43,527 bases of DNA from Acidobacteriota bacterium (GTDB taxonomy: Bacteria > Acidobacteriota > Terriglobia > Acidiferrales > UBA7541), in assembly GCA_003167215.1 (NCBI GenBank), contig PMTV01000024.1:3606-47132 (forward strand), in the 5' to 3' direction. A model generated the notes under the pieces. It did no database searches, was not told the origin of the DNA, and saw only the letters and a list, made by a program, of their open reading frames with translations. Below, in pieces: positions 1 to 9,051 of the stretch; positions within the stretch are counted from its first letter, which is position 1; the number at the start of each line of letters is the position of its first letter. The position numbers were made by a program, and so were the translations under genes.

Positions 1-1808
1 CCATCGCGCGGCGATTCGCTGATGGAATAGATTGTCGTGTGAGTCTCCGCGTCCGAGTTATCGACGGTCACACCCCCGGATTCCTCTTGCTTTTGTTTCT
101 CCGGATCATTCGTCGTCAAGTCCGGCGAAATGCGGTCCCAGGTTTGCCCGTGATCGCGTGAGCGGAACAGGAATTGCGCCCCGATATAGACCGTGCCTTT
201 TTCATTGGGACTCATGTAAATAGGAGTGTTCCAGTTGAAGCGAAGCTTGCCTTCGCCGTAGTTCGGCTGCGGTTTGATCGAGCGGCTTTCCAGCGTAACG
301 CGATTCACGCGCCCAATCTCTCCGCCTTGCGCCTCGGCGTAAACATAGTTGGCGTCGGCCGGGTCAGGAAAAACCCAAAAGCCGTCGCCGCCGAAGAGGT
401 TTTCCCAACGGCTGTTCGAGATTCCACCCGGATAAGCCGAATCTCCCATCCAAACGCTGTTGTCCTGCAGTCCGCCGAAAACGTGATATGGATCGGCAGC
501 GTCAACGCTTACGTGATAGAACTGCGAAATCGGCAGGTTGTAAGCTTTCCACCAGGTATTTCCGCTGTCGTAGGAGTACCAAACTCCGCCGTCATCTCCT
601 GCGATCACATGTTGCGTATTGTCCGGATCAACCCAAATGTCGTGGAAATCCCCGTGAGCGCCGCCCGAAATATTGCTGAAGCTTTTTCCGCCGTCGCTGC
701 TCATGATTAGGCCGAGGTCCGGCTTATAAATTTTGTTTTCGTCCTTGGGGTCGACGATCAAGTTGGCGAAATAAAAAGGACGCCACACCATCAATTGGCT
801 GCGGTCACGCTCCTGCCAGGTTTTTCCGCCATCCTCGGAGCGAAACAGCGCGCTGCGATTGGATTCGATCAAGGCGTACACGATATCCGGATTGGAAGGC
901 GCAACGCTCACGGCGATGCGTCCCCAAGGTTTCGGCGGAAGCCCCTGTGAGCTTTTTTCGTCCAGTTCGCTCCAAGTTGCGCCGCCATCTGTTGTGCGGA
1001 AGAAACCGCTGCCGCTCGGCGCGGTGGAATTCTCTCCGCCGGAGCGGAACGTCCAGCCCTTGCGCCGGAAATCCCACATGCCGACAAAAATGGATTTAGA
1101 GTCGCGTGGATTCGTTGACATCATCGAACAGCCGGTGGAAAGGTTGACGCCTTTCAGAATGTTTTTCCAAGACTGCCCGCCATCGGTAGTCTTGTAAACG
1201 CCGCGGTCTTCACTGTCGCTCCACAGTTTGCCCGGGACGCAGACATACACGGTGTTGCCGTCTTTCGGATCAATCAGGATCTTCGAAATTCTCTCAGAAT
1301 TCTTCAAACCCACGTTGGTCCAGTTTTCGCCGCCGTCAGTGGACTTATAGATTCCATCACCGATCGAGACGCTGTTGCGCGTCCACGCTTCTCCGGTGCC
1401 GACCCAAATCGTTTTGGGCGCCTGCGGGTCAATCGCGATCGCGCCGATTGATTGCGACGTCTGCTTATCAAATACCGGCTTGAAGGTTGTGCCGCCATTC
1501 ACAGACTTCCAAACTCCGCCGCTCGCTGCCCCGATGTATACCGTGAGCCGGCCATCCTCTTTTACAGCGCTTAGCGCCGAGACGCGCCCGCTCATCGCGG
1601 CGGACCCGATGTTCCGAGCGCCCAATCCTGAAATCGAGTCGGAATCAAACTTCACTTCCTGGGCTGAGAGAGAATCCGGAAATGACAACGTTGCAAGCAG
1701 AATTAGTGCGCCGATCGTCGTGACAACCGATTTGCGCCGTACGAAATAGTTTTTGCTCTCATTTTGCCGAAAGTCGTTAACGCGAAGCGGCAAGGTCCGG
1801 AAGCTCAC
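1..1808 (-). CDS. Sortilin/BNR-repeat (VPS10-like) secreted protein, 3' end outside window
   Basis: The frame is open from a GTG at 1808 to the left edge, about 602 codons, so the C-terminus is missing. A strong ribosome site (AGGAGGT, 5 nt spacing) precedes the GTG. The N-terminus is basic, followed by a hydrophobic segment (about residues 35-50) ending SLSAQ, consistent with a signal peptide. The body contains repeated Asp-box/BNR-type signatures (SxDxGxTW-like: SVNGGTTF, TTDGGATW, SEDGGKTW, SSDGGKSF, SYDSGNTW, SRDHGQTW) typical of sortilin-like beta-propellers. Early 'ARNIGSAAMSGRVSAL' is typical of proteins often annotated as glycosyl hydrolase or VPS10 domain protein in Acidobacteria. 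The real activity is unknown, and the 'glycosyl hydrolase' name rests only on the propeller fold. The GTG overlaps the stop of the upstream gene (GTGA), so the two are probably translated together. Confidence 0.88.
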   Translation of the reverse strand, partial: MSFRTLPLRVNDFRQNESKNYFVRRKSVVTTIGALILLATLSFPDSLSAQEVKFDSDSISGLGARNIGSAAMSGRVSALSAVKEDGRLTVYIGAASGGVWKSVNGGTTFKPVFDKQTSQSIGAIAIDPQAPKTIWVGTGEAWTRNSVSIGDGIYKSTDGGENWTNVGLKNSERISKILIDPKDGNTVYVCVPGKLWSDSEDRGVYKTTDGGQSWKNILKGVNLSTGCSMMSTNPRDSKSIFVGMWDFRRKGWTFRSGGENSTAPSGSGFFRTTDGGATWSELDEKSSQGLPPKPWGRIAVSVAPSNPDIVYALIESNRSALFRSEDGGKTWQERDRSQLMVWRPFYFANLIVDPKDENKIYKPDLGLIMSSDGGKSFSNISGGAHGDFHDIWVDPDNTQHVIAGDDGGVWYSYDSGNTWWKAYNLPISQFYHVSVDAADPYHVFGGLQDNSVWMGDSAYPGGISNSRWENLFGGDGFWVFPDPADANYVYAEAQGGEIGRVNRVTLESRSIKPQPNYGEGKLRFNWNTPIYMSPNEKGTVYIGAQFLFRSRDHGQTWDRISPDLTTNDPEKQKQEESGGVTVDNSDAETHTTIYSISESPRD

Positions 1809-2563
1809 TGTGGACCTCCTGCCGGCTTCGCTTCAGGTTTGACGATAGGCATGGTAAAAAGCGAATCCTCCAGCGGCACATTGATCTCCACTTTATCCAC
1901 CGCGAATTTCACGCGATTTGAATCGCCTTTTGCGCCGCTCTCAAACGCAAACGAGTAGTACAGTCCTTTCACTTCCTCATAGTCTCCAAAATACGTTTCT
2001 GCATACTGAATAGTCCCGCGGATGCTGCTCTGGGTCTCGATCTTCAATTCTAGAAAAGAGTCCGTGTCCAAGAAATAGTAGCGGACGTCGCCGTTTTTCA
2101 GCGAAAGCTTTATCTTGTAGCAATCTGTCCCTTCGACCGAATCATGTCCCACCAGTTCGGCTTTATGCCCCTTTTCTTTGTAGTCCACCAGCGGACCATC
2201 AATGTCGGCATCGATCGTCAGACTTTTGAGGTCATCCTGCGACATCAATTCCGGGTCCCGTCGGCCTCCGAACGGATTCACCTGCCAGCCGATTTTCCCG
2301 TCATATGCTTGTGAGGCGGCCAAACCTTGAATGATTTGCTCTTCGCGGACTTTATCGGGGCGCTTGTTCTCTTGCAGAAATCCGGCGCGAATGCCGCCCA
2401 CGTCGAGTTTTCCCGTGATACGAATGGTCTGCACGCCTTTCATTTTTTCGATGCCGCCGTGCGCTTGTACGTTCTTGGCGATGATCTCATCGACGGTTTG
2501 CGCGTGCACTGCGACCGGCAGAAAGACGATTGCGGCAGCGATAGTCAAAAAAGTACGAAACAT
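1805..2563 (-). CDS. LolA-like secreted protein (outer-membrane lipoprotein-sorting-like)
   Basis: A 252-aa protein when started at the ATG at 2563, which has AAGGAG 8 nt upstream; a longer frame to 2599 lacks such a site. Residues 1-22 form a clear signal peptide ending in VHAQ. The mature part starts with TVDEIIAKNVQAHGG, the usual opening of acidobacterial LolA/LolB-fold proteins, and continues with alternating beta-strand segments (DGKIGWQVNPFGG, DCYKIKLSLKNGDVRYYFLD). It probably sits in the periplasm and may bind a lipid or lipoprotein, but no ligand can be read from the sequence. Its TGA stop overlaps the GTG of the BNR-repeat protein, suggesting the two act together at the cell surface. 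Confidence 0.8.
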   Translation of the reverse strand: MFRTFLTIAAAIVFLPVAVHAQTVDEIIAKNVQAHGGIEKMKGVQTIRITGKLDVGGIRAGFLQENKRPDKVREEQIIQGLAASQAYDGKIGWQVNPFGGRRDPELMSQDDLKSLTIDADIDGPLVDYKEKGHKAELVGHDSVEGTDCYKIKLSLKNGDVRYYFLDTDSFLELKIETQSSIRGTIQYAETYFGDYEEVKGLYYSFAFESGAKGDSNRVKFAVDKVEINVPLEDSLFTMPIVKPEAKPAGGPQ

Positions 2564-2701
2564 TCCGTGTGCTCCTTGACGGGATTTCGACAAGACCATC
2601 CTCTCACAAGCGTTCAGAAAGCGTTAATTGTGAATTTCTGTGTCGATATTTCGGACCACTGGGAATGCACGAGCAAAAACTGCATTAATGTGGGGTTAGC
2701 A

Positions 2702-4039
2702 TCATGCGTGGTTTAGCTTCGGCAAGATGCGCCGGAGATTGTATCTTTCGATTTCAATCTCAGTTTCCCTTGCGCGGCTTGAGTCAGAAGCCTCGGCGGG
2801 AGCTGCAGTAGGTGTGCCGGCATAGGAAGCAGCCGCAGGCTTAGGCGCGGTCGATCCTGCCTTGGTAGCACGAGTTTGGGCCGGAGAATTCGCCTGCGCT
2901 TCGACGAAATCGGCCAGGCAAAGCCGCAGGTTGCCCATATTCGTGCAGTAGGAAAGACCCACCTCCATATCGACAACACCGGCGCGAATCATCTTCTCTA
3001 TTTCGTCGTCGAAGCATTGCATCTCGCCGTTCTCGGCATCGCGCATGGCGTCCAGCAAAGATTTTCCTTCGGCTTCGCCCTTCTGCACATATTCGCGCGT
3101 TCGTACCGTCGCTTTCAGAATTTCGAATGCAGCCGCGCGGCCGGTTCCGTCCATCCGGGGAATTAATCTTTGCGAGATAATGTAGCGGAAAGATTTCGCC
3201 AGGCGCCCGCGAATCGCGTTCTGCTCTTCCAGCGGAAACACGCCGATGATTCTTTCCACCGTCTTGGAAGCATCAATCGTGTGCAGCGTCGAATAAACCA
3301 TGTGGCCGGTTTCGGCGGCTTCCAGCGCCACTTCGATGGTCTGCTTGTCGCGCATTTCGCCTACCAGGATCAGCTTGGGCGCTTGCCGCAACGCAGCGCG
3401 TAAAGCCAGCGCGAAACTGGGACAGTCCGTATGTAATTCGCGCTGGTGAATCGTCGCTAGCTTGTGCTGGTGGAGGAATTCAATGGGATCTTCGATGGTG
3501 ATGACGTGGCACGCCTTGGTTTGATTTATCTTGTCCACAAACGCGGCCAGCGTGGACGATTTTCCGCTGCCCGTCGGTCCTGTAACCAGAACGATTCCCG
3601 GTCGAAGCTCCGCTGCTTCATTCAGTTCTTTCGGCAGATTTAGCGACCTGAAATCCGGCACATCGGTCGGAATCACGCGCATCACGATCCCGCAACTGCC
3701 TCGTTGCGTGAAAATGTTTACTCGAAATCGTGATAGCTTCGGGACGCTATAGGAAATGTCGCAGGACCCTTCTTCCTTGAGCTTTTCCAAGGCGTGCTTG
3801 CTTCGGCCCATCAGATCGGCTGCAATTCGCGCGGTGTCGTCTGGTTTCAATATCCCCACGCTGGGAATCTTCAATTGGACAAGCTGGCCGTTCACTTCCA
3901 CCTGCGGCGCGCGGCCGGGCGAAAAAATCAAGTCGCTGATTTTCGGCGCGGCACGCAACATAGTGGCAATGAGCACCGGTGTTGCAACCGGCGCGGTCGC
4001 TGCCGCTGCAGTCGTCGGGACGGCTACGGGAACATCCAT
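2702..4039 (-). CDS. PilT/PilU-type pilus retraction ATPase
   Basis: A 445-aa secretion ATPase. The ATG at 4039 has GGAGG 7 nt upstream and is preferred over an upstream in-frame start at 4066. Visible motifs are the PilT N-domain (about residues 25-130), Walker A GPTGSGKSS (154-162), the Asp box ITIEDPIEFLH (180-190), Walker B-like LILVGEMRD (223-231) with the catalytic Glu, and the His box AETGHMVYSTLHT (242-254). The family powers disassembly of type IV pili at the inner membrane. Unusual points are an Ala/Pro-rich N-terminal tail, no recognisable AIRNLIRE motif (the region near 310-325 reads TVRTREYVQKGEAEGK), and a 60-residue low-complexity Ala/Thr/Pro tail after 385. This makes it closer to PilU or an accessory paralogue than to canonical PilT. 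The pilD/pilS/pilR-like genes lie 22 kb away. Confidence 0.9.
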   Translation of the reverse strand: MDVPVAVPTTAAAATAPVATPVLIATMLRAAPKISDLIFSPGRAPQVEVNGQLVQLKIPSVGILKPDDTARIAADLMGRSKHALEKLKEEGSCDISYSVPKLSRFRVNIFTQRGSCGIVMRVIPTDVPDFRSLNLPKELNEAAELRPGIVLVTGPTGSGKSSTLAAFVDKINQTKACHVITIEDPIEFLHQHKLATIHQRELHTDCPSFALALRAALRQAPKLILVGEMRDKQTIEVALEAAETGHMVYSTLHTIDASKTVERIIGVFPLEEQNAIRGRLAKSFRYIISQRLIPRMDGTGRAAAFEILKATVRTREYVQKGEAEGKSLLDAMRDAENGEMQCFDDEIEKMIRAGVVDMEVGLSYCTNMGNLRLCLADFVEAQANSPAQTRATKAGSTAPKPAAASYAGTPTAAPAEASDSSRARETEIEIERYNLRRILPKLNHA

Positions 4040-4212
4040 GGCACTTCCTCCGGTGAGTCGTCCCAAATGGGGTCTGGACGCCTGTGGCTAAATAACAGTA
4101 TGAGGGAAGGATGCAGCGTTCTCGCCAGCCGGCATTGCCGCCTGTTCTCAAAGCATTAGTAGTACTAAATTCGTCCTTCAGTACCCCAAGGTTGTTGCCG
4201 CACCTCCCGTAG

Positions 4213-4232
4213 GGGCGCAGCATCCTGCGCCC
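4213..4232. repeat. GC-rich stem-loop downstream of the phosphatase-like gene
   Basis: GGGCGCAG at 4213-4220 and CTGCGCCC at 4225-4232 form an 8-bp perfect stem with a 4-nt CATC loop. It lies about 60 nt beyond the stop of the minus-strand gene at 4295 and about 170 nt upstream of the pilT-like start. There is no T-run, so it is either a weak terminator-like structure or a dispersed palindromic repeat. Confidence 0.4.
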
Positions 4233-4294
4233 GCTGACAACCCGGCTGTAGACATCAGCGCGAGCTCACGAAATCTGCCGCAGTCTCGCAGTTT

Positions 4295-5521
4295 TCATTT
4301 TGCCGGAGGAATGTTTGAGCCAGTCCATCGTCGCGCCACTGGAAGCGGCAGAGCGGCTCGAGGATCGGTTGCGCGGTAATCCTGCCCTAGCAGGGCCGCG
4401 ATCGTCGCAGCAATTTGGCTCTGGGTCACTCTCGGAATATTTGTCATCTCGCCGAGGGGAGGCGTGTCCGGCCCGATTATGCCGATCCAGATATTTTCCG
4501 CGCCATCGATGTCCCTATCATGGTTCTTCCATTGCTCCAATCCGCTCCCGCGCCCATGGTCGGTGGTGACGATAAAAGTTACCTTGTCATGGTATGCAGG
4601 CACGCTTTGCATCGTGTTCCAAAGCTCGGAGATGAACTGGTCATCCTGATGCGCCGCTTGTAACACCAGATCGTACTTTCCTTCGTGCGCCCAATCGTCT
4701 GTGCCGCCGTAGCCCACGAAGAGAACGCGCGGGCTATGGGTTCCGATATAGTCCAGCAAGTCCTGTTGTGTGAAGGAGTCGAACACGTCGTCATCCTCCA
4801 CACGCGTGGTCGTTTCGTACAGTGTCTTAAGTAATTGCTCTCGCGGCGTCAGTTGCTGCGCCCACGGCAAATCCCAGCCCGCGCGCACGAAGAGCCCGCT
4901 TCGTTTTACGTTGAATATGTCGTTGAACGCATTCCATGTGGCGAAAACCGCCACTTGATCGTGAAAATCGGGCTCGTTGTTGAGCCATTCGAAAACCGTC
5001 GTATTCGGGTTCGGTCCATACTCGTTGCTATCGATTCTCTTGTCCGGCTGCCCGGTGGTCATTTCGTTGTAGCCCGGATATGAAAATTTCATCCCGTTTG
5101 TTACTTGCGCGATGCTGCCCTTGTGCTGGTTGCCGTAGATTTCTCCCTGTTTGGCGACCACGCTCCACAGGAACGGCATCAGGGTTTGTCGGCCTTCGGC
5201 CGGAGTGTCGCGCCAGAAATCCTTGCGCAATTGTTTCACGTCCTGCGCGCCACCATGCTTCTCGTCCATCAATGCATGGTCCGGCCCATCGAACACTTCC
5301 TGCCAGCGCAATCCATCCAACACGATCAGAACGACCGCCCTGGTCTTAAGCTCGCCGGATTCTTTCGCGCTTGCAGGCACGACGTGCGGATCGATCATCC
5401 CGCCAAATAACGGCCCCGTTTTCTCCCGGCTGATGCGCGCAGACAAATATGCTGTGAGCAGGAACAGGGTGACCAGAATCGCCAGTGATGCCGCCAGCCG
5501 AGCTTTCAATCCAGCCTCCAC
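4295..5521 (-). CDS. Alkaline phosphatase superfamily protein, membrane-anchored
   Basis: A 408-aa protein with an N-terminal hydrophobic segment (residues 7-27) that anchors or exports it. Signature parts of the metal-dependent alkaline phosphatase/phosphodiesterase/sulfatase fold are present: VLIVLDGLRWQEVF (metal Asp near residue 69), YNEMTTGQPD (candidate Thr nucleophile), GTDDWAHEGKYD (metal Asp/His) and TTDHGRG (metal Asp/His). It probably hydrolyses a phosphate or sulfate ester in the periplasm; the substrate is unknown. The start is uncertain. The GTG at 5521 has a poor ribosome site, while the TTG at 5509 lies 5 nt after GGAGG and would give a 404-aa protein. It is transcribed in the direction of pilT but separated from it by 255 bp. 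Confidence 0.82.
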   Translation of the reverse strand: MEAGLKARLAASLAILVTLFLLTAYLSARISREKTGPLFGGMIDPHVVPASAKESGELKTRAVVLIVLDGLRWQEVFDGPDHALMDEKHGGAQDVKQLRKDFWRDTPAEGRQTLMPFLWSVVAKQGEIYGNQHKGSIAQVTNGMKFSYPGYNEMTTGQPDKRIDSNEYGPNPNTTVFEWLNNEPDFHDQVAVFATWNAFNDIFNVKRSGLFVRAGWDLPWAQQLTPREQLLKTLYETTTRVEDDDVFDSFTQQDLLDYIGTHSPRVLFVGYGGTDDWAHEGKYDLVLQAAHQDDQFISELWNTMQSVPAYHDKVTFIVTTDHGRGSGLEQWKNHDRDIDGAENIWIGIIGPDTPPLGEMTNIPRVTQSQIAATIAALLGQDYRATDPRAALPLPVARRWTGSNIPPAK

Positions 5522-5591
5522 CTCGCGGAGCGATGATAACTCAGGTAAGCAAGGAAGTTTTACAGTTACAAACTATAAATGCGACTCCTGA

Positions 5592-6353
5592 TTAATTCCG
5601 GACCAGCGGAGACGGATCGGGACAGTACGCCAGAACGGTTCTCCCGGGCACGCCAGCGGATAACCGGAGAAGAACGTACAGGAAGGGGCGCGGGCCAGAG
5701 GTGTATGCCGATCTCTCCACACGGAAATAGACATCGCTATATCGAACGACCCGAGGTGGGTCCCATTCAGGCTTAGGGCGGCAGGCGCGTATCTCAAGAA
5801 ATTGTTCGGAATCTCCAGAAGTGTAATGCAGCTCGTCTGGAATCAGAGGCAGTGTGGCAATCAGGTATCTTTGGCGCAGCGCAGAAAAGAAGGAAGTGCC
5901 GCCGGCGCGTGATGAATCTCCAGAGTCTTTTGCGGTGCTCTCACGGCGCATAAAGAGCGCCAATATTCTATCAACGATAAATAAAGGAAATGTCCCGAGA
6001 ATTTCTCCCGTAAAGGCAGCAGCGCAGACTCGCACGATTCCTTCGAGCGAGAATGCTGCGATTACCCAGGTGAGTGGGTGTGCCGCGACAAGAAGCAGCC
6101 CGAAAAACCCCTCGGTTCCTACGGGAATGCCAGTTCCGGGATGTGCACTTAGTTGCGCAAATAGGGACTTCTGCGCCCAGCCCGTTACGGAGTAAGAATA
6201 CCAATATACGAGTCCGATGAGGCCGCACACCGCCTCCACGCATCCGCTGATCATCGTCGCAGCCACCCAAGGCATCGTTGAGCTGTCGGGAAGCCAGTCA
6301 CGCCAGCGTCTTGGCAGCAGAGAAAGCAAAGGCGCAAATAGCTTCATCCACAC
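5592..6353 (-). CDS. Unknown polytopic membrane protein
   Basis: A 253-aa protein not recognised as a named family. It has hydrophobic stretches near residues 28-55, 82-112 and 118-130 (about three to four membrane passes), and a mostly soluble C-terminal half with a conserved-looking RQRYLIATLPLIPDELHYTSGD segment. The GTG at 6353 has GAGGA 7 nt upstream and is preferred; an ATG at 6347 is the alternative. It follows the gene ending at 6381 by 27 bp and is likely in the same transcript as it and possibly the histidine kinase. Confidence 0.6.
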   Translation of the reverse strand: MWMKLFAPLLSLLPRRWRDWLPDSSTMPWVAATMISGCVEAVCGLIGLVYWYSYSVTGWAQKSLFAQLSAHPGTGIPVGTEGFFGLLLVAAHPLTWVIAAFSLEGIVRVCAAAFTGEILGTFPLFIVDRILALFMRRESTAKDSGDSSRAGGTSFFSALRQRYLIATLPLIPDELHYTSGDSEQFLEIRACRPKPEWDPPRVVRYSDVYFRVERSAYTSGPRPFLYVLLRLSAGVPGRTVLAYCPDPSPLVRN

Positions 6354-6380
6354 GGCTGTATCCTCGCTCCGGAAACTCCT

Positions 6381-6992
6381 TCACCGAGGATTGTCGCGAT
6401 TCATTTCGAAAGTACACGCACGCCTAGTCTTACCAGTCCACCGAGACCCCACTTTTTCTAATACGAGGATTGCCCCGGAGTTGCAGTGAGCGCCACAGAG
6501 AAAGACGTACTTCAGAACCGCAAAGCGGTGGCTCTTGTCAAAGACAATTTCGGATAACGCAAGAACCCCCAGATCTCTTGGCATGCCCGAGGCGTCAATC
6601 ATGTAGTCCTTGCCGTGAGTGGCAACGTCCAAATCTCGCTGTTTTAAGATTGCGGTTTCTTCTTGCTCATCGACAATCTGAATCGACTGTCCTCGCAGAA
6701 CTTCTGGCCCCAGTGAATGAATTGCCTGACTCCATTCCTGCGTATCGTCGAGTTGAAGGCCTTGCATGCAGGCGGCATTTTTTCCGAGACCGGAGAGATC
6801 AAGAGGAAACGTTCTATTCGAAAGGACCCTGAAATTTGTCCTGCTGAACGATTCTATGAAATCACTGTATACCTGCAACCGCTCAGGAGTCAGTAGCGTT
6901 TTGGCGGGTAGAGGAGCGCCAGCGAAGGATCGATAAGACATCAGGCTGGCGAACCCGGCACCCACTAACAGTAATTTGAGAGACCCTTTCAT
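6381..6992 (-). CDS. Unknown secreted protein
   Basis: A 203-aa protein with an N-terminal signal sequence (basic MKGSLK, then hydrophobic to about residue 24, SFAGA). No family is recognised. The C-terminal half has VLKYVFLCGAHCNSGAILVLEK followed by RACTFEM, giving three cysteines that could form disulfides in the periplasm. The ribosome site is weak. It lies 60 bp after the sensor kinase gene and 27 bp before the membrane-protein gene, so a three-gene unit with the kinase is plausible. The function cannot be inferred. Confidence 0.6.
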   Translation of the reverse strand: MKGSLKLLLVGAGFASLMSYRSFAGAPLPAKTLLTPERLQVYSDFIESFSRTNFRVLSNRTFPLDLSGLGKNAACMQGLQLDDTQEWSQAIHSLGPEVLRGQSIQIVDEQEETAILKQRDLDVATHGKDYMIDASGMPRDLGVLALSEIVFDKSHRFAVLKYVFLCGAHCNSGAILVLEKVGSRWTGKTRRACTFEMNRDNPR

Positions 6993-7052
6993 TTTTCGGA
7001 CGACCCCAGCGCCCCGCGCTACGCCTTCAATGCGGCCTCAGTGTCCCGTTCT

Positions 7053-8870
7053 CTAATTCGATTTCGACGTGGCCTCGATGGGTGATTCAAGCGAATAGAT
7101 GTCTTCCGTCTCGGCAGGGAATTCGACCAGGAAAGTTGCGCCGCCTTCTGGTCGGTTGAAGCACTCGATCTTGCCGCCATGCTCTTGCATAATCCCGTAG
7201 CAAATACTTAAGCCCAGTCCGGTGCCTTTGCCCACGGGCTTGGTAGTGAAAAACGGGTCAAAGACCTGGTGAGGAAATTTTATTCCCGCGCCGGTGTCGG
7301 AGAACTGGACCATGATCTTCGAACCGTTCTGCCAGGTGCGAATCATCAGTTTGCCGCCGCCGACCTCTTCCAATGCGTCCACGGCATTGCTGATCAAGTT
7401 GAAGAAGACTTGCAGGATTTGATTGGCGTCGCCTCGCACAACCGGCAGTTCGGGCGAGGGCTGCGATTCCACTTCGATGTGCCGGCCGCGCAAGTCGAGA
7501 TTGCTCAAATGCAGAGCAGTCGCGATCACCTGGTTTATTTCCAGGTGTGTCTTTTCGCTGGGAACGCGCCGCGCAAAACTCAGCAGGCTGGTCACCAGAG
7601 TTTTTATTCTGCGAGCAAGCGTGCGGATTTTGTCTGCGACAATTCGCTGGCGTTGCCCGAGCTCGGGATCGTCCACCAGCAAATCGGAATATCCCAGGAT
7701 CCCGGCGAGCGGATTATTTATTTCATGCGCTGCACCTGCAGCAAGTTGGCCGAGCGAAACAAGCTTTTCAGTCTGAATCATCTGCTCCTGAACGTGTTTC
7801 AGGTTATCGAAAGACTCGCGAGCGCGTTCCAGGAGTCGTATCCGGTCATGATCCACCAGTCGTTGCCGCGAAAAAATAAGCAGCGCCACCACCAATGCCG
7901 CTACTTGCGTAACTCCAAATCGAAATGTCCGCACAGCCGCTGGATTTGAACTGAACCAAAGGGTCCATAGAGCCATCAAGGGAATCGAAAAAACGGCAGC
8001 CTTTGCCAGGAAAGACGGCCACTGCTTGCTTTTGTCGTCTTCCGCGCGTATCGCTTCGCGCTGAGGCTTCAAGGCATACGCTACAAAGCCTGCTGTTCCG
8101 AACCAAATGAACGACGCCACAAGCGGCAAATCAAAGACGCTTCCGGTGTAATAATCCTGACGGGTGATGGCCCGGTTCGTGATATACGAGCCCGCGGCGT
8201 ATAAAAGCGAAGCGCTAAACGAGTGAGCATACACTTCGCGCCACTTCCCACGCGATCGCGTCATTAACATCGCAAAGCCTACCGCGAGCAGCATGTTTTC
8301 CGCCGCAGCCAGGTGGTCGTACATCAATCCGTACGTCGAGACGTTGGGCGTAATGTATTGCCACGGAATCACGACGAAAAGATATAGATAAACCCACCAA
8401 ACCAGTAAGAGCGAGAAATCCAGATATCCGGTGCGAACGTTTAGGTCTTCCCGGCGGTCGTGCGGCTTCAGCGCCAGCGCGCCGATCATCGGCACAGGAT
8501 GCAGGAAAAGTATTACGTCACCTATGAACGGGTCTGGGGTGTCCTTGCGGAGAACGACTTCGAAATAGGTCCACAGGGACTGACCCACGAGCCATGCGAA
8601 ACAGCCCAACGCGAGCAACAACCAAAATAATCTGGTTCGCTTCTCCGGCAAGGACGCGTTCATCAACAAGCCTAGGCAGGCGAAGAGGGCTGCGAGGCAC
8701 TGGAAGATGTCACCGAAGGCTGTGAGGCCGCGGCCAGGCGCAACTGTAAGTGAGACAACGCAATAGCCGCCGACAATGAGCGCCCAACCAGCCACCAATC
8801 CCCAGGATGTGGCGGACAGCCGGGGAGCGCGGCTCAAGAATCTGGCGACAGCGGTTTCTTGCGTATTCAT
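7053..8870 (-). CDS. Membrane sensor histidine kinase (NtrB-like transmitter)
   Basis: A 605-aa kinase. Residues 20-335 contain roughly eight to nine membrane segments with no obvious periplasmic sensor domain, followed by a short coiled linker (340-370). The H-box LAAGAAHEINNPLAG places the phosphoacceptor at His382. The N-box (FFNLISNAVDALEE), G1 (DTGAGI), F-box (VFDPFFTTK) and G2 (GKGTGLGLS) of the HATPase domain are all intact. The polytopic input suggests sensing of a membrane or lipophilic signal. No response regulator is adjacent, so it is an orphan kinase in this window; its neighbours are unknown secreted and membrane proteins that might be partners. Confidence 0.93.
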   Translation of the reverse strand: MNTQETAVARFLSRAPRLSATSWGLVAGWALIVGGYCVVSLTVAPGRGLTAFGDIFQCLAALFACLGLLMNASLPEKRTRLFWLLLALGCFAWLVGQSLWTYFEVVLRKDTPDPFIGDVILFLHPVPMIGALALKPHDRREDLNVRTGYLDFSLLLVWWVYLYLFVVIPWQYITPNVSTYGLMYDHLAAAENMLLAVGFAMLMTRSRGKWREVYAHSFSASLLYAAGSYITNRAITRQDYYTGSVFDLPLVASFIWFGTAGFVAYALKPQREAIRAEDDKSKQWPSFLAKAAVFSIPLMALWTLWFSSNPAAVRTFRFGVTQVAALVVALLIFSRQRLVDHDRIRLLERARESFDNLKHVQEQMIQTEKLVSLGQLAAGAAHEINNPLAGILGYSDLLVDDPELGQRQRIVADKIRTLARRIKTLVTSLLSFARRVPSEKTHLEINQVIATALHLSNLDLRGRHIEVESQPSPELPVVRGDANQILQVFFNLISNAVDALEEVGGGKLMIRTWQNGSKIMVQFSDTGAGIKFPHQVFDPFFTTKPVGKGTGLGLSICYGIMQEHGGKIECFNRPEGGATFLVEFPAETEDIYSLESPIEATSKSN

Positions 8871-9011
8871 GCCCAGCCTAGGGGAATTTGGCTTCCTCTG
8901 AGCATACGATTCTCAGGGGGTGTGGGTCGAACGGGATTCCTGAGTGCGTTACTTGAGGAGCAACATTGAACCAGAGTTCCGCGGACGACTGCCGGGTCGT
9001 CCATGAGCGTT

Positions 9012-9043
9012 AAGTCGCGCCCCTATAGGTGTTTGCGCGACTT
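9012..9043 (-). terminator. Hairpin just downstream of ctpA
   Basis: AAGTCGCGC (9012-9020) and GCGCGACTT (9035-9043) form a perfect 9-bp stem with a 14-nt loop that itself contains the palindrome CCTATAGG. The structure starts 8 nt after the ctpA stop on the transcribed minus strand. There is no clear T-run, so termination is inferred from position and stem strength only. Confidence 0.45.
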
Positions 9044-9051
9044 GGCGGATG

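Noticed and set aside
4162-4184. GTACT/AGTAC inverted repeat upstream of the pilT-like gene
   Set aside because: Only 5 bp per arm with a 13-nt spacer; expected by chance in a region of this length.
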